From Gemmatirosa kalamazoonensis (GTDB lineage Bacteria; Gemmatimonadota; Gemmatimonadetes; Gemmatimonadales; Gemmatimonadaceae), in assembly GCF_000522985.1 (NCBI RefSeq), contig NZ_CP007128.1, positions 4,386,220-4,450,219 of the forward strand: DNA of 64,000 bases, given 5' to 3'. Both the position numbers and the translations under genes were made by a program. The notes under the pieces are model-generated. The model was not told the origin of the DNA. It saw only the letters and a program-made list of their open reading frames with translations, and ran no database searches. Every line of letters starts with the position of its first letter. Position 1 is the stretch's first letter. Below, in pieces: positions 30,622-40,608 of this stretch.

Positions 30622-32282
30622 CGCGGCTCCCCTCCGCCCGCGGACCCGTCGAGCCGGAACCAGTAGTAGCCGTACGGCCCGAACGTGAGGAAGTACGGCA
30701 GCTCGCCGATCGGCGGGAACGGCCGGTCGGCCCACATCTCGATCGGCGTGCACCCCGCGAAGCGCGACAGGTCGAGCTGCGCCGGCTCCGCCGAGCGCGC
30801 GAGGTTGCACGCGACGAGGATCGTGTCGCCCTCGTGCTCGCGCAGGAACGCCAGCACCTTGCGATTGTCGGGATGCAGGAACTCGATGCGCCCGCGGCCG
30901 AACGCGCGCGACTTCTGACGCACCGAGATGAGCCGGCGCATCCACCGCAGCAGCGACGTGTTCGTGCGCTCCTGCGCCATCACGTTCACGCCCTGGTAGC
31001 CGTACGGCGGGTCGACGACGAGGGGACTGAAGAGCGCGGCCTGGTCGGCCTCGGAGAAGCCGGAGTTCCACGAGCCGTTCCACTGCATCGGCGTGCGCAC
31101 GCCGTTGCGGTCGCCGAGAAAGATGTTGTCCCCCATGCCGATCTCGTCGCCGTAATACAGGATCGGCGTGCCGGGCATCGACATCAAGAGGATGTTCATC
31201 AGCTCGATGCGCCGCCGGCCGTTGTCCATGAGCGGCGCGAGCCGGCGCCGGATCCCCACGTTGATGCGCATGCGGGGATCCTTCGCGTACTCGCTGTACA
31301 TGTAGTCGCGCTCCTCGTCGGTCACCATCTCGAGCGTCAGCTCGTCGTGGTTGCGGAGGAAGATCGCCCACTGACAGTCCGGCGGGATGTCGGGCGTGCG
31401 CGCCATGATCTCGACGATCGGCGTCCGGTTCTCCTGGGCGACCGCCATGTACATGCGCGGCATCACCGGGAAGTGGAACGCCATGTGGCACTCGTCGCTG
31501 TCGCCGAAGTACGGCCGCACGTCGGGCGGCCACTGGTTCGCCTCGGCCAGGAAGATGCGCCCGCGGTACTCGTCGTCGACGACGGCGCGCAGTCGCTTCA
31601 ACACCTCGTGCGTCTCCGGCAGGTTCTCGCAGTTCGTGCCGTCGCGCTCGACGAGATACGGGATCGCGTCGAGCCGCAGCCCGTCGACGCCCATGTCGAG
31701 CCAGAAGCGCATCGCGTCGACGACCGCGTCGAACACCGCCGGGTTGTCGAAGTTGAGATCCGGCTGGTGCGAGAAGAACCGGTGCCAGAAGAACTGCTGC
31801 GCGACCGGATCCCACGTCCAGTTCGACGTCTCCGTGTCGGTGAAGATGATGCGCGTCTCGGCGTACTTGTTCGGATCGTCGCTCCACACGTACCAGTCGC
31901 GCTCCGGGCTTCCCTTCGGCGCCTGACGCGCGCGCTGGAACCACGGGTGCTGGTCCGACGTGTGGTTGATGACGAGCTCCGTGATCACGCGAATGCCGCG
32001 CGCGTGCGCCGCGTCGAGGAACGCGCGGAAGTCGTCGAGCGTGCCGTACGTCGGGTTGATCGCCTTGTAGTCCGCGATGTCGTAGCCGTCGTCGCGCAGC
32101 GGCGACGGATAGAACGGCAGCAGCCACACGCAGTCGACGCCGAGCGACTGGATGTAATCCAGCTTGTCCATCAGCCCGCGGAAGTCGCCGTAGCCGTCGG
32201 CGTTGCTGTCGCGGTACGCCTTCACGTGCAGCTGATAGATGATCGCGTCCTTGTACCAGAGCGGATCGTACGCCGCCGTCAT
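30618..32282 (-). CDS. treS: Trehalose synthase / maltose alpha-D-glucosyltransferase (TreS)
   Basis: A 554-residue GH13_16 enzyme of standard unfused TreS length. It starts [23 protein letters not shown] (split: [18 protein letters not shown]), then [32 protein letters not shown] with the nucleophile at Asp205, [10 protein letters not shown] (acid Glu) and [13 protein letters not shown]. It interconverts trehalose and maltose, feeding the maltokinase downstream. Its ATG overlaps the glgE stop and its TGA overlaps the mak start. Confidence 0.95.
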   Translation of the reverse strand: MTAAYDPLWYKDAIIYQLHVKAYRDSNADGYGDFRGLMDKLDYIQSLGVDCVWLLPFYPSPLRDDGYDIADYKAINPTYGTLDDFRAFLDAAHARGIRVITELVINHTSDQHPWFQRARQAPKGSPERDWYVWSDDPNKYAETRIIFTDTETSNWTWDPVAQQFFWHRFFSHQPDLNFDNPAVFDAVVDAMRFWLDMGVDGLRLDAIPYLVERDGTNCENLPETHEVLKRLRAVVDDEYRGRIFLAEANQWPPDVRPYFGDSDECHMAFHFPVMPRMYMAVAQENRTPIVEIMARTPDIPPDCQWAIFLRNHDELTLEMVTDEERDYMYSEYAKDPRMRINVGIRRRLAPLMDNGRRRIELMNILLMSMPGTPILYYGDEIGMGDNIFLGDRNGVRTPMQWNGSWNSGFSEADQAALFSPLVVDPPYGYQGVNVMAQERTNTSLLRWMRRLISVRQKSRAFGRGRIEFLHPDNRKVLAFLREHEGDTILVACNLARSAEPAQLDLSRFAGCTPIEMWADRPFPPIGELPYFLTFGPYGYYWFRLDGSAGGGEPR

Positions 32283-34300
32283 GGCCAGCCCTCCCGGTCA
32301 CGACGGGACAGCGGCACCACGCGCAGCAGGTGTCCAGGTTGCAGCGCCGGGTCGAGACGCACGTAGTTGCGCACGCCGCGCCACGTGTAGCGCGCCCCGG
32401 TCAACAGGTCGTGCACCTGGTACGGCTCGTCGGGTCCGATGCCCATCGCGTCGACGGGCACGTGCACCAGCCCGTGCTGCGCGTGGTGCGGGTCGAGGTT
32501 CACGACGCCGAGGATGTCGGCCGACCCGCCGACGCCCGCGCGACGATAGAACAGGATCTCCGGCGTCTCCGCGAAATGGAACGTGAGGTTGTCCTGCCGC
32601 TGCAGCGCGCGCTCGGCGCGGCGGATCGTGTTGAGGCGGCGGATGTCCTCGTCCAGGTTGCCCCGAGCGGTGTAGTCGCGCGGGCGCAGCTCGTACTTCT
32701 CGCTGTTCAGGTACTCCTCGCTCCCCGGCCTGACGGGGACGTTCTCCGACAGCTCGTAGCCGCTGTAGATGCCGTACAGAGGGCTCAGCGTCGCGGCGAG
32801 CAGCAGGCGCAGGCGGAACGCGGGACGCCCGCCGTGTACGAGGAACTCGTGCAGGATGTCCGGCGTGTTCGCGAAGAAGTTGCCGCGGTGGTACTGCGTC
32901 ACCTCGGGCGCGAGGAACTCGTCGAGCCACTGCTCGATCTCCCACTTCGCGTTCTTCCACGTGAAGTAGCCGTACGACTGCGAGAAGCCGAGCTTCGCGA
33001 GGTGGAGCAGCTTCTTCGGCCGCGTGAACGCCTCGGAGAGGAACAGCACGTCGGGATGCCGCGACTGCACCTCGCGGATCGCCCACTCCCAGAACGCGAA
33101 CGGCTTCGTGTGCGGGTTGTCGACGCGGAACGTCTTCACGCCGCGGTCCACCCAGAACAGCAGCACGTCGCGGCACGCGTTCCACAGGTTCTCCCGATCG
33201 TCGCACCAGAAGTTGATCGGGTAGATGTCCTGATACTTCTTCGGCGGATTCTCCGCGTACGCGATCGTGCCGTCCGGGCGGATGTGGAACCAGTCGGGGT
33301 GCTCCTTCACCCACGGATGGTCGGGGGCGCACTGCAGCGCGTAGTCGAGCGCGATCTCGAGCCCCAGCTCGTTCGCCCGCCTAACGAATCGCTCGAAGTC
33401 GGCGACCGTGCCGAGCTCCGGATGCACGGCGTCGTGTCCCCCCTCCGCGCCGCCGATCGCCCACGGGCTGCCGACGTCGCCCGGCTCGGGATCGAGCGTG
33501 TTGTTCTTCCCCTTCCGGAACGTGCGGCCGATCGGATGGATCGGCGGCAGGTACACGACGTCGAATCCCAGCTCGGCCACGCGCGGCAGCAACCGCTCCG
33601 CGTCGGCGAAGGTGCCGTGTCGGCCGTCGGGCGCGGCCGAGCGCGGGAACAGCTCGTACCACGCCGCGAAGCCCGCGCGCTCGCGATCGACCCACAGCGG
33701 CAGCTCGCGATCGTAGGTCGCGAGGTCGTCCGGCGGGTGATGCGCCTCCATGAGCGCGAGCAGCTCGGGGGCGAGCGCCGCCTGGACCTTCGTCCGCTGC
33801 GCGTTCGCGTCGTCGGCGAGCAGCGTCGCGTACGCGTCGAGCTTCCGACGCGAGTCGCCGGCACGCGTCGCCTTCACCGCCGCGCGTACCATCTCCACGG
33901 CCTCGAGCAGCTCGACGGCGACGTCCTGCCCGGCGTTCACCTTCTTCTCGAGCTTGCCCCGCCAGGTGCCGAACGCGTCGGTCCACCCCTCGACGGTGAA
34001 CGTCCAGCGGCCGATCGCGTCGAGCTCGAACGCGCCGTGCCATCGGTCCGCGTTCTTGTCCCACGCGAGCGGCGTGTAGCGCCAGTCGGTGTCGCGGGGT
34101 CCGCGGTAGCGGACACGGGCACGCAGGAGGTCGTGCCCGTCCTTGAAGATGTCCGCGCCGACCTCCAGCAGCTCCCCGACGATGCGCTTCGGGGCGAACC
34201 GCCCGTCGTCCACGACGGGGGTGACGTGCTCGATGGCGAGGTGGGGCAGCGCGCCGCCGCCCCTCGGCGGCCGGAGGCGGGGTTCTTTCCGGTCGTGCAT
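32279..34300 (-). CDS. glgE: Alpha-1,4-glucan:maltose-1-phosphate maltosyltransferase (GlgE)
   Basis: A 673-residue GH13_3 enzyme, first gene of the seven-gene operon. Domains: N-terminal beta-sandwich ([20 protein letters not shown]), a helical insert, the barrel, and a C-terminal beta domain. Key motifs are [28 protein letters not shown] with Asp394 and FLSEAFTRP with Glu423; counted from this start, both positions equal those I recall for the Streptomyces coelicolor nucleophile and acid/base. It extends alpha-1,4-glucan by maltosyl units from maltose-1-phosphate. The promoter should lie in the 34301-34521 gap, which is mostly filled by an inverted repeat. Confidence 0.95.
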   Translation of the reverse strand: MHDRKEPRLRPPRGGGALPHLAIEHVTPVVDDGRFAPKRIVGELLEVGADIFKDGHDLLRARVRYRGPRDTDWRYTPLAWDKNADRWHGAFELDAIGRWTFTVEGWTDAFGTWRGKLEKKVNAGQDVAVELLEAVEMVRAAVKATRAGDSRRKLDAYATLLADDANAQRTKVQAALAPELLALMEAHHPPDDLATYDRELPLWVDRERAGFAAWYELFPRSAAPDGRHGTFADAERLLPRVAELGFDVVYLPPIHPIGRTFRKGKNNTLDPEPGDVGSPWAIGGAEGGHDAVHPELGTVADFERFVRRANELGLEIALDYALQCAPDHPWVKEHPDWFHIRPDGTIAYAENPPKKYQDIYPINFWCDDRENLWNACRDVLLFWVDRGVKTFRVDNPHTKPFAFWEWAIREVQSRHPDVLFLSEAFTRPKKLLHLAKLGFSQSYGYFTWKNAKWEIEQWLDEFLAPEVTQYHRGNFFANTPDILHEFLVHGGRPAFRLRLLLAATLSPLYGIYSGYELSENVPVRPGSEEYLNSEKYELRPRDYTARGNLDEDIRRLNTIRRAERALQRQDNLTFHFAETPEILFYRRAGVGGSADILGVVNLDPHHAQHGLVHVPVDAMGIGPDEPYQVHDLLTGARYTWRGVRNYVRLDPALQPGHLLRVVPLSRRDREGWP

Positions 34301-34379
34301 GTCGTGGTGGGCGGGTGGTGTGGCGGCCTCTCCGCTTCAAGAGGCGGGCCATTACCTGCTCACCGACGGCGGCGGTGAC

Positions 34380-34516
34380 ACGGCGGCGCTGAACGGCGGC
34401 GGCGGAGCATCGGCGCTGAAACGGTAACACCCCCTGCGGCCCGAGAGCCGAGGGGGTGTCACCTTTTCAGAGCCGCCGTTTCAGCGCCGCCGTTTCAGCG
34501 CCGCTCGTTCAGTGCC
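34380..34516. repeat. Compound inverted repeat with CCGTTTCAGCGC-type tandem units
   Basis: The core stem pairs 34423-34435 with 34451-34463 (13 bp, one mismatch; GGTAACACCCCCT type). Outside it, several near copies of a 12-nt unit (GCGCTGAAACGG to the left, CCGTTTCAGCGC to the right) extend the pairing. It sits between the OmpA-like gene stop (34522) and the glgE start (34300), both on the - strand. A TTTT follows the right core arm on the + strand. Confidence 0.7.
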
Positions 34517-34521
34517 GGCGT

Positions 34522-35181
34522 TCAGGGATTCTGCGCCGCCATCGCCGTCACGCTCCCGACGTCGCTCGCCTCGACCACGAACACCACTCGGCGGTTCAGC
34601 TCGGCGCCCGGCGCATCCTTCGCGGCGCCCGGCCGCACCTGCCGCGACTCGCCGTAGCCGATCGACGCGAGCAGGCCGTCGTTCAGCCCCTGCTGCACGA
34701 GATAGTCGCGCACGGCATCGGCGCGGCGCTTCGAGAGCTGCAGGTTGTAGCGCGGCGTGCCGGCCGGATCGGCGAAGCCCTCGACGGTGATCTTCGCGCC
34801 CGGATAGTACTTCTGGGCGACCTTCGCGAAGCGCTCGAGCGCCGCGTGGTCCTGATCGCGCACCATCGCGTCGTCGAAGCCGAAGTGCACCGGCATGTCG
34901 AACTTCACCTGATCTTCCATCGCGGTGATGCGCGCGCCGAACTCGGTGCGCAGCGCCGTCAAGTCGCTCCGCAGCGACTCGAGGTTCGTACGCAGCGTCG
35001 CGACATCCGTGCGCACACCGGCGATGTCACGAGCGCTCGAGCTGTCGCCCGCGATGCGGGCCATGCGCTCCTGCTCGGCAGCGGTGTTGACGCTGCGGTT
35101 GACGTAACCCTTCGTGGCGCAGCCGCTGCTCGCGACCACCGCGAACGATGCGACCGCGGCCAGCTTCATGTTGCGCATCAT
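34522..35181 (-). CDS. OmpA-family peptidoglycan-associated lipoprotein
   Basis: A 219-residue protein. The leader MKLAAVASFAVVASSGC ends in a lipobox Cys near residue 21, so it should be a lipoprotein. Residues about 35-90 are a heptad-like coiled coil (VRTDVATLRTNLESLRSDL). The C-terminal OmpA domain (about 95-210) has ITVEGFADPAGTPRYNLQLSKRRADAV (split: VEGFADPAGTPRYN and LSKRRADAVRDYLV) and LNRRVVFVVE, which bind peptidoglycan diaminopimelate. An in-frame ATG five codons in is an equally possible start. It is a monocistronic envelope anchor with no clear partner nearby. Confidence 0.9.
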   Translation of the reverse strand: MMRNMKLAAVASFAVVASSGCATKGYVNRSVNTAAEQERMARIAGDSSSARDIAGVRTDVATLRTNLESLRSDLTALRTEFGARITAMEDQVKFDMPVHFGFDDAMVRDQDHAALERFAKVAQKYYPGAKITVEGFADPAGTPRYNLQLSKRRADAVRDYLVQQGLNDGLLASIGYGESRQVRPGAAKDAPGAELNRRVVFVVEASDVGSVTAMAAQNP

Positions 35182-35322
35182 AGCCTACGCTCCGAGTAGT
35201 GTTTTGAAACGGGTCGGCCTCGGCCGGCTCGAATGCAACGTACGCCGCATACCGACGTTCGAGGCGTGACCGGAGTCACGGGTGAGCGCAAATGGCGATA
35301 CTGGCACGACTTCGCGCGCTGC

Positions 35323-36153
35323 TCACGGCGCGGGCTTGGCGAGCCATTCGCCCCCGTCCACGACGAAGATCGCGCCGGTGATCCAGTCGCCGGCGGGCGA
35401 CGCGAGGAACGCGACCATGTTCGCTACGTCACGTGGCGTGCCCCAGCGCCGCAGCGGGATCATCTTTTTCGCCCACGTCGCCATCGCCTGATCCGCTGCG
35501 GCGAACACGTCCGGAATGCCGCTCTCTGCCGGTGGCGTGAACGCCTTGCGCACGCCTTCGGTGGGGATCGGACCGGGCGCGACCGCGTTCACGCGGATGC
35601 CGTGCGGCGCCCACTCCACGGCGAGCGTGCGCGTGAGCGCGTCGATCCCCGCCTTCGCTGCCGTCGCGTGCGCCATCTGCGGCCAGCCGCGGTAGTGCAG
35701 CGTCATCGACACGTTCACCACGCGCCCCCCGCCCTGCGCCTTCATCACCGGCATCACGGCCTGCGTGCAGAAGAACGTGCCGTACAGATCGATCTCCACC
35801 ACGGAGCGCCACGCGTTAGGCGTCAGCGACTCCGACGGCGCGTAGAAGTTGCCCGCCGCGTTGTTCACGAGCAGGTCGATGCGCCCGTGCTCGGCGCGCA
35901 CCTCCTCCACCATCGCGCGCACGCGCTCGGGATCGCGCACGTCGACCTCGACCGCCGACGCCTTCCCACCGCCGCCGCGCAGCAGCTCCACCGTCGGATC
36001 GAGATGCTGCCGGCGCCGGCTCGCGATGACGACGTGCGCGCCTAACGACGCCAGCAGCTCGGAGATGCCGAAGCCGATGCCCGTGCCGCCACCCGTGACG
36101 AGCGCGACCTGGCCGTCGAGCAACCCTTCGCGGAACACCGAGGTATCGGGCAT
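35323..36153 (-). CDS. Short-chain dehydrogenase, 2,4-dienoyl-CoA reductase-like
   Basis: A 276-residue SDR. The cofactor motif is VTGGGTGIGFG near residue 20, followed by IASRR for NADP preference and LLVNNAAGNFYAPSE, whose AAGNF is typical of 2,4-dienoyl-CoA reductases. At the catalytic position the usual YxxxK is absent: the segment reads QMAHATAAKAGIDALTR, with the Lys kept and the Tyr position changed, as in the DECR subgroup. WAPHGIRVNAVAPGPI follows. It probably reduces dienoyl-CoA during unsaturated fatty acid breakdown. No other beta-oxidation gene is nearby. Confidence 0.85.
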   Translation of the reverse strand: MPDTSVFREGLLDGQVALVTGGGTGIGFGISELLASLGAHVVIASRRRQHLDPTVELLRGGGGKASAVEVDVRDPERVRAMVEEVRAEHGRIDLLVNNAAGNFYAPSESLTPNAWRSVVEIDLYGTFFCTQAVMPVMKAQGGGRVVNVSMTLHYRGWPQMAHATAAKAGIDALTRTLAVEWAPHGIRVNAVAPGPIPTEGVRKAFTPPAESGIPDVFAAADQAMATWAKKMIPLRRWGTPRDVANMVAFLASPAGDWITGAIFVVDGGEWLAKPAP

Positions 36154-36232
36154 CGATCGTCAGGCGTCACTGGTGTCGTGAGGTCTCATGCGGAGGCGCG
36201 GAGAACGCGGAGAACTTCCCTTGCCGTGTGAT

Positions 36233-36376
36233 TGAACCGCAGAGGACGCAGAGGGCCGCAGAGAGCATCAACAGCAAAGACCCGGGGATGAAAGGATCCC
36301 AGGATCCCTGAGGATCCTTTCATCCCCAGATCTTTTGCTGTTCGAAGAGGCGGCCCTCTGCGGCCCTCTGCGGTTC
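36233..36376. repeat. Nested inverted repeat, GCAGAGGGCC units
   Basis: A nested structure with arms starting GAACCGCAGAGG and ending CCTCTGCGGTTC, made of near copies of GCAGAGGGCC, then a middle pair (CAACAGCAAAGA against TCTTTTGCTGTTC), and a 16-bp perfect core (36284-36299 with 36312-36327). It fills the gap between the SDR gene start and the S9 peptidase stop on the - strand. The outer unit matches the one in the hairpin at 48915-49159. Confidence 0.8.
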
Positions 36377-36392
36377 GAACGCCGAGAGAAGT

Positions 36393-38453
36393 TCACCGCT
36401 GCGCCGCACCGACCACCGGCCGCGCGCCGGCATCCGGCGCGAGCCACCGGTCGAACCACGACACGTACCGCTGCAGGATGTCCACGCGGTGGCTCGGCGC
36501 GGACGGCGAGTGGTGCATGCCGGGGTAGACGACCAGCTGCGTCGGTACGCCGAGCGTGCGCAGCGCCTGGTACATCTGCTCGCCGCCGACGACGGGGACG
36601 TTGAAGTCCTTGTCGCCGCCCATGAACAGCGTCGGCGTCTTGATCCGGTTCGCGTTGAAGAACGGGTACGAGAGCTTGAGCCACAGGTCGCGCTTCTCCC
36701 ACGGCGCGCCGAGCTCCTGCTCGTACTGCGTGACGTACATGTCGGAGCCGTACATCGAGAGCTGCAGCGCGCTCCCGGCCCCGCTCACCGCCGCCTTGAA
36801 GCGCGGCGTCGTCGCGATCGTGTAGTCGGTCAGGATGCCGCCGTAGCTCCACCCGCCGACGCCGAGCCGGTTCGGGTCCGCGATGCCGCGCGTCACCGCC
36901 GCGTCCACCGCGCCGAGCAGGTCGATCACCTCCTTGTGGCCCCAGTCGGCGAAGATCGCCTTCTGGTACGCCGCGCCGCGCCCGTTGCTGCCGCGATAGT
37001 TCACCGAGAGCACCGCGAAGCCGCGGGCCGCGAACAGCTCGCGCTGCAGGTTGAACGCGAGCTCGTCCTGCCCGTTAGGCCCGCCGTGGATGAAGAGCAC
37101 GAGCGGCAGCTTCGAGTCCGGCGCCGCGCCGGCAGGGCGCACGAGCACCGCGTGCACGTCGGTTCCGTCCGGGCTGCGCGACGCGAACTCCTCGGTGGTG
37201 CCGAGCTGCAGCGCCGCGAACAGCGAGTCGTTCTGGTGCGACAGCTGCCGCAGCGTGCCGCGCTCGGCCGCGAAGATCTCCGGCGCGCGGTCGGGTGTCG
37301 CGCTCAGCACCGCCATGACGCCGTCCGCGGCGCCGCCCGGCGCGCTGAACGCGCTCGTCACGCGCTTGCCGGTGAGCACACGCTCCACCGCGCCGTCGGC
37401 GAGGCGCACGCGGGCCACCTGCTGCGTGCGGTCGTCCACCACGACGACCCACACCGACCGGCCGTCGGCCGCGAACGCCGGCGAGCGCACCGGCCGGTCG
37501 ATCGTCGTCGGCACGAGGCGCGCCGGCGCGCTGCCGTCCGCGGGCACGGTGGCCAGCCGGTTCTGGTTGTACGCCGAGTACTTCGCCGAGTCGCCGCGCA
37601 GGAACACGATCGTCGTGCCGTCGGGGCTCCACGCCGGCCGGCCGGAGTCGTCGCCGTCGAAGTCCGTTAGGCGCCGCGGCGTCGCGCCGGCGCGCGCCTC
37701 CACGACGTACAGGTCGTCGCCGCCGGGATGCCGCGGCTCGGGCAGCGTCGTGCGCACGAACGCGATCCGCGTCCCGTCGGGCGACCAGCTCGGCGTGCCG
37801 TCGTCGTCGAGCCCGCGCGTGAGCGTGTCCAGCTTGCGCGTGTCGATCGTGAACACGGCGATGTGGCTGCGCGACGAGCCGAGGTAGCCGCCGCCGTCGC
37901 TCTTGAACGCGTAGCGATCGAGCACGATCGGCTTCGGCGTCTTGCGCTCCGAGGTATCGCGCCGCGCGAGCGAGTCGGTCTCGTCCTCCACGACGAGCGC
38001 GAGGCGCTTGCCGTCCGGCGACCACATCACGTCGGAGACGCCGCCCTTGATCTGCGTCACGCGCTGCGCCTCGCCGCCTCGCCGGTCGAGCAGCCACACC
38101 TGGCCGCCCTTCCCCTCCTGGCGGCCGGAGACGAACGCGAGCCACCGGTTGTCCGGGCTCCACCGCGGCGAGCTCTCCGACTCGTTCGACCAGGTGAGTC
38201 GCACCGACTGCGACCCGTCCCAGCTCGTCATCCACACGTCGCTGTCGTTGCGGTCGCGCGCGGAGTCGGGCGAGGTCACCGTGTACGCCACCCACGCGCC
38301 GTCGGGCGAGCGCTGCGGGTCGGAGACGGTCTTCAGCCGGTAGTAGTCGGCCGGGGTGATCGCCCGACGAGGCGTCGCGCCCTGTGCGTGGCCGACGAGG
38401 GGGGACGCGGAGACGAGGGCCGCGAGCACCGCGGCAGGAAGGCGTCGAGGCAT
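36393..38453 (-). CDS. S9 family prolyl oligopeptidase/acylaminoacyl peptidase, exported
   Basis: A 686-residue protein with a signal peptide (MPRRLPAAVLAALVSASPLV, cleaved near HAQG). Residues about 40-400 are a beta-propeller with repeated WSPDG blades (SPRWSPDNRW, VMWSPDGKRL, PSWSPDGTRI, PAWSPDGTTI). The alpha/beta hydrolase domain follows: LVLFIHGGPNGQ (oxyanion), GGWSYGGILT with the nucleophile Ser, GDKDFNVP with Asp, and GMHHSP with His. It cleaves peptides in the periplasm or outside. Upstream is the S8 subtilase gene on the same strand, separated by a terminator hairpin. Confidence 0.92.
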   Translation of the reverse strand: MPRRLPAAVLAALVSASPLVGHAQGATPRRAITPADYYRLKTVSDPQRSPDGAWVAYTVTSPDSARDRNDSDVWMTSWDGSQSVRLTWSNESESSPRWSPDNRWLAFVSGRQEGKGGQVWLLDRRGGEAQRVTQIKGGVSDVMWSPDGKRLALVVEDETDSLARRDTSERKTPKPIVLDRYAFKSDGGGYLGSSRSHIAVFTIDTRKLDTLTRGLDDDGTPSWSPDGTRIAFVRTTLPEPRHPGGDDLYVVEARAGATPRRLTDFDGDDSGRPAWSPDGTTIVFLRGDSAKYSAYNQNRLATVPADGSAPARLVPTTIDRPVRSPAFAADGRSVWVVVVDDRTQQVARVRLADGAVERVLTGKRVTSAFSAPGGAADGVMAVLSATPDRAPEIFAAERGTLRQLSHQNDSLFAALQLGTTEEFASRSPDGTDVHAVLVRPAGAAPDSKLPLVLFIHGGPNGQDELAFNLQRELFAARGFAVLSVNYRGSNGRGAAYQKAIFADWGHKEVIDLLGAVDAAVTRGIADPNRLGVGGWSYGGILTDYTIATTPRFKAAVSGAGSALQLSMYGSDMYVTQYEQELGAPWEKRDLWLKLSYPFFNANRIKTPTLFMGGDKDFNVPVVGGEQMYQALRTLGVPTQLVVYPGMHHSPSAPSHRVDILQRYVSWFDRWLAPDAGARPVVGAAQR

Positions 38454-38559
38454 GCGGAGACGGCGAAGGCGGGAGGTGGGGAACGACGCCGCGTAAGCTG
38501 CGTTCCGGCCGCGCGCCACGCCACTGCGCGGACGCCCGCCGTGACGGGCGCGGAACGCG

Positions 38560-38596
38560 GCGGGCCCCGGATCCCGCGAGGGAATCCGGGGCCCGC
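38560..38596 (-). terminator. Strong hairpin after the S8 subtilase gene
   Basis: A GC-rich stem of 16 bp (GCGGGCCCCGGAT-CCC against GGGAATCCGGGGCCCGC, one bulged base) with a GCGA loop. It begins 24 bp past the subtilase stop (38621) in its direction of transcription. A smaller hairpin lies at 38533-38548. A CGTTAGGC word (38604-38611) sits between the stop and the stem. No T-tract is seen. Confidence 0.6.
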
Positions 38597-38620
38597 CCGA
38601 CATGCCTAACGGCTCGACGC

Positions 38621-40414
38621 TCAGGGGATCGGGACCTGCTTGCTGACCGTGCCCGTGAGACCGTTCGCGTCCTTCACGGTGAGCGTCACCGTGTACGTGC
38701 CCGTCGCCGCCCACGTGTTCTTCGTCGTCGCGGCCGTCTTCGTCTCGGTGCGGCCGTTGCCCCAGTTCCACGTGTACGACGCGATCGCGGCGCCGGCCGT
38801 GCTCGTGCTCGCGTCGAACGCGCACTGGTGCGGGTAGAGCATCCCCGTGCAGTTCCACGTGAAGCTCGCCACCGGCGCCGTGGAGCTCGGGGGCGGCGGC
38901 GCCGGCGCGACCACCGTGATCGAGCGCGTCGCGGTCGCCGAGGCGCCCTTCGAGTCGGTCGCCTTCAGCGTGATGGTGTGCGTGCCGGCGGAGAGCGTCG
39001 TCGTGCTGAACGACGTGCCCGTGCCGATCTGCCCGTTGATGGAGCTCGTCCACACGAGCGACGCACCGGAGAGCGCGCCGTCCTCCGGATCCGTGCCGGT
39101 GCCGGTGAACGTCACGCTCGTGCCCTGCGTCACGCTCGCGCCGGCCGCCGGCGCGGTGATCGTCGCCGTGGGCGCCGCGTTCGCCGACACCACGGCGCCG
39201 AGGAACCCGACGTAAAGCAGCTTGTTCGGCGTGCCGGCGCCGAGCGTCGTGATCTTGTTCGGCGTCGCGTTCGTCGTGAGCGCCGACGACACCTGCGCGG
39301 GCGTCGCCGTCGGGTACTTCGACAGGTACAGCGCCGCGGCGCCCGCCACGTGCGGCGAGGCCATCGAGGTGCCGCTCATCGCCGCGGTGGCGGTGGTGCT
39401 CGTGTAGTAGTCCGACGTGATCGACACGCCCGGCGCGTTCAGGTCGACGCACGTGCCGTAGTTCGAGAAGCTCGCGAACCCGTCGAGCTTGTTCGTCGCG
39501 CCGACGGTGATCGCCGCGGGCACGTGCGCCGGCGACTCCGTGCACGCGTCGGCCGCCGAGTTGCCCGCCGCGACGACGACGGTGATGCCGGCGCTCGTGA
39601 GGCTCGTGACCGCGTTGTCGAGCGCCGTCGAGATGCCGCCGCCGAGGCTCATGTTCACGACCATCGGACGGGTGGGGTTCGCCTGCTTCTGCTTCACCAC
39701 CCAGTCGAGGCCCGCGATCACGCCCGACGACGAGCCGGAGCCGGTGCAGTCCAGCACCCGCACGCCGACGAGCGACACCGCCTTCGCCACGCCGTACTTC
39801 GTGCCGCCAACGGTCCCGGCGACGTGCGTGCCGTGGCCGTTGCAGTCGGCCGCCGTGCCGCCGCTCGTCACCGCGTCGTAGCCGGCCTTCGCGCGCCCGC
39901 CGAAGTCGGTGTGCGCGTAGTTGATCCCCGTGTCGACGATGTACACCGTGACGCCGGTGCCGTCGGTCGCGTACGCGTACGAGGTGGTGAGCGGCAACGC
40001 CGCCTGGTCGATGCGGTCGAGCCCCCACGTGGCGCCCGCCTGCACGCCGCTCGCGTCGATGCCCACCGCCATGTCGGGCACGACCGCGAGCACGTTCCGG
40101 TCGCGGCCGATCTGCACCGCCGACGAGTCGTCGACGTCGACGACGAAGCCCTCGAACACGTCGGTGAACACGCTGCCGAGCCGCCCGTGTTGCGACGCCG
40201 CGATGCTCGCCGCGGCCGCCGCCACGTTCGGCACCGCGCCGCGCTGCAGGATCACGATGTACCGCCCCGGGATCGCCTGGCCGCGCGCGGCCACGCTGAG
40301 CGAGGGGACGGCAGGCGTCAGCGCGCGGTCCGTCGTAACCGTGGGCGCGGTAGGATCGCCCTGACAGGCGGCGAGCACGAGCGCGCCGAGGACAGGCGTG
40401 AGGAATCGCTTCAT
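38621..40414 (-). CDS. S8 subtilisin-like serine protease, lipoprotein, with C-terminal PKD-type domains
   Basis: A 597-residue protein. The leader ends LVLAACQGD, a lipobox. A propeptide inhibitor (I9-like, GRYIVILQRGAV) precedes the S8 domain: YIVDTGINYAHTDF (Asp), GHGTHVAGTV (His), AAGNSAADA (oxyanion Asn) and MSGTSMASPHVAGAA (Ser). After about residue 395 come two Ig/PKD-like repeats (TATITAPAAGASVTQGTSV and PVASFTWNCTG). It should act outside the cell on protein substrates. It is a close paralog in layout of the protease at 41877-43121; both begin the mature enzyme with WGLDRIDQ. Confidence 0.93.
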   Translation of the reverse strand: MKRFLTPVLGALVLAACQGDPTAPTVTTDRALTPAVPSLSVAARGQAIPGRYIVILQRGAVPNVAAAAASIAASQHGRLGSVFTDVFEGFVVDVDDSSAVQIGRDRNVLAVVPDMAVGIDASGVQAGATWGLDRIDQAALPLTTSYAYATDGTGVTVYIVDTGINYAHTDFGGRAKAGYDAVTSGGTAADCNGHGTHVAGTVGGTKYGVAKAVSLVGVRVLDCTGSGSSSGVIAGLDWVVKQKQANPTRPMVVNMSLGGGISTALDNAVTSLTSAGITVVVAAGNSAADACTESPAHVPAAITVGATNKLDGFASFSNYGTCVDLNAPGVSITSDYYTSTTATAAMSGTSMASPHVAGAAALYLSKYPTATPAQVSSALTTNATPNKITTLGAGTPNKLLYVGFLGAVVSANAAPTATITAPAAGASVTQGTSVTFTGTGTDPEDGALSGASLVWTSSINGQIGTGTSFSTTTLSAGTHTITLKATDSKGASATATRSITVVAPAPPPPSSTAPVASFTWNCTGMLYPHQCAFDASTSTAGAAIASYTWNWGNGRTETKTAATTKNTWAATGTYTVTLTVKDANGLTGTVSKQVPIP

Positions 40415-40608
40415 GGGCGGGCGGGGGCCACGTGGCCGTGGACTGGGAGGGAGGCCTTCCGGCCGAACGGTGGAGTCACGTCGGCGGAGAGGTCGTGCGC
40501 GGTGCGGCGGGACGTGCGGTCGTGCGGGGGAGAGCGCGCGGGCGCGCGGCTCGGTCTAAGACAAGCGGGAGCCCTGCAATTTTCCCGTGACCGCCATCAC
40601 GGCGAGCC

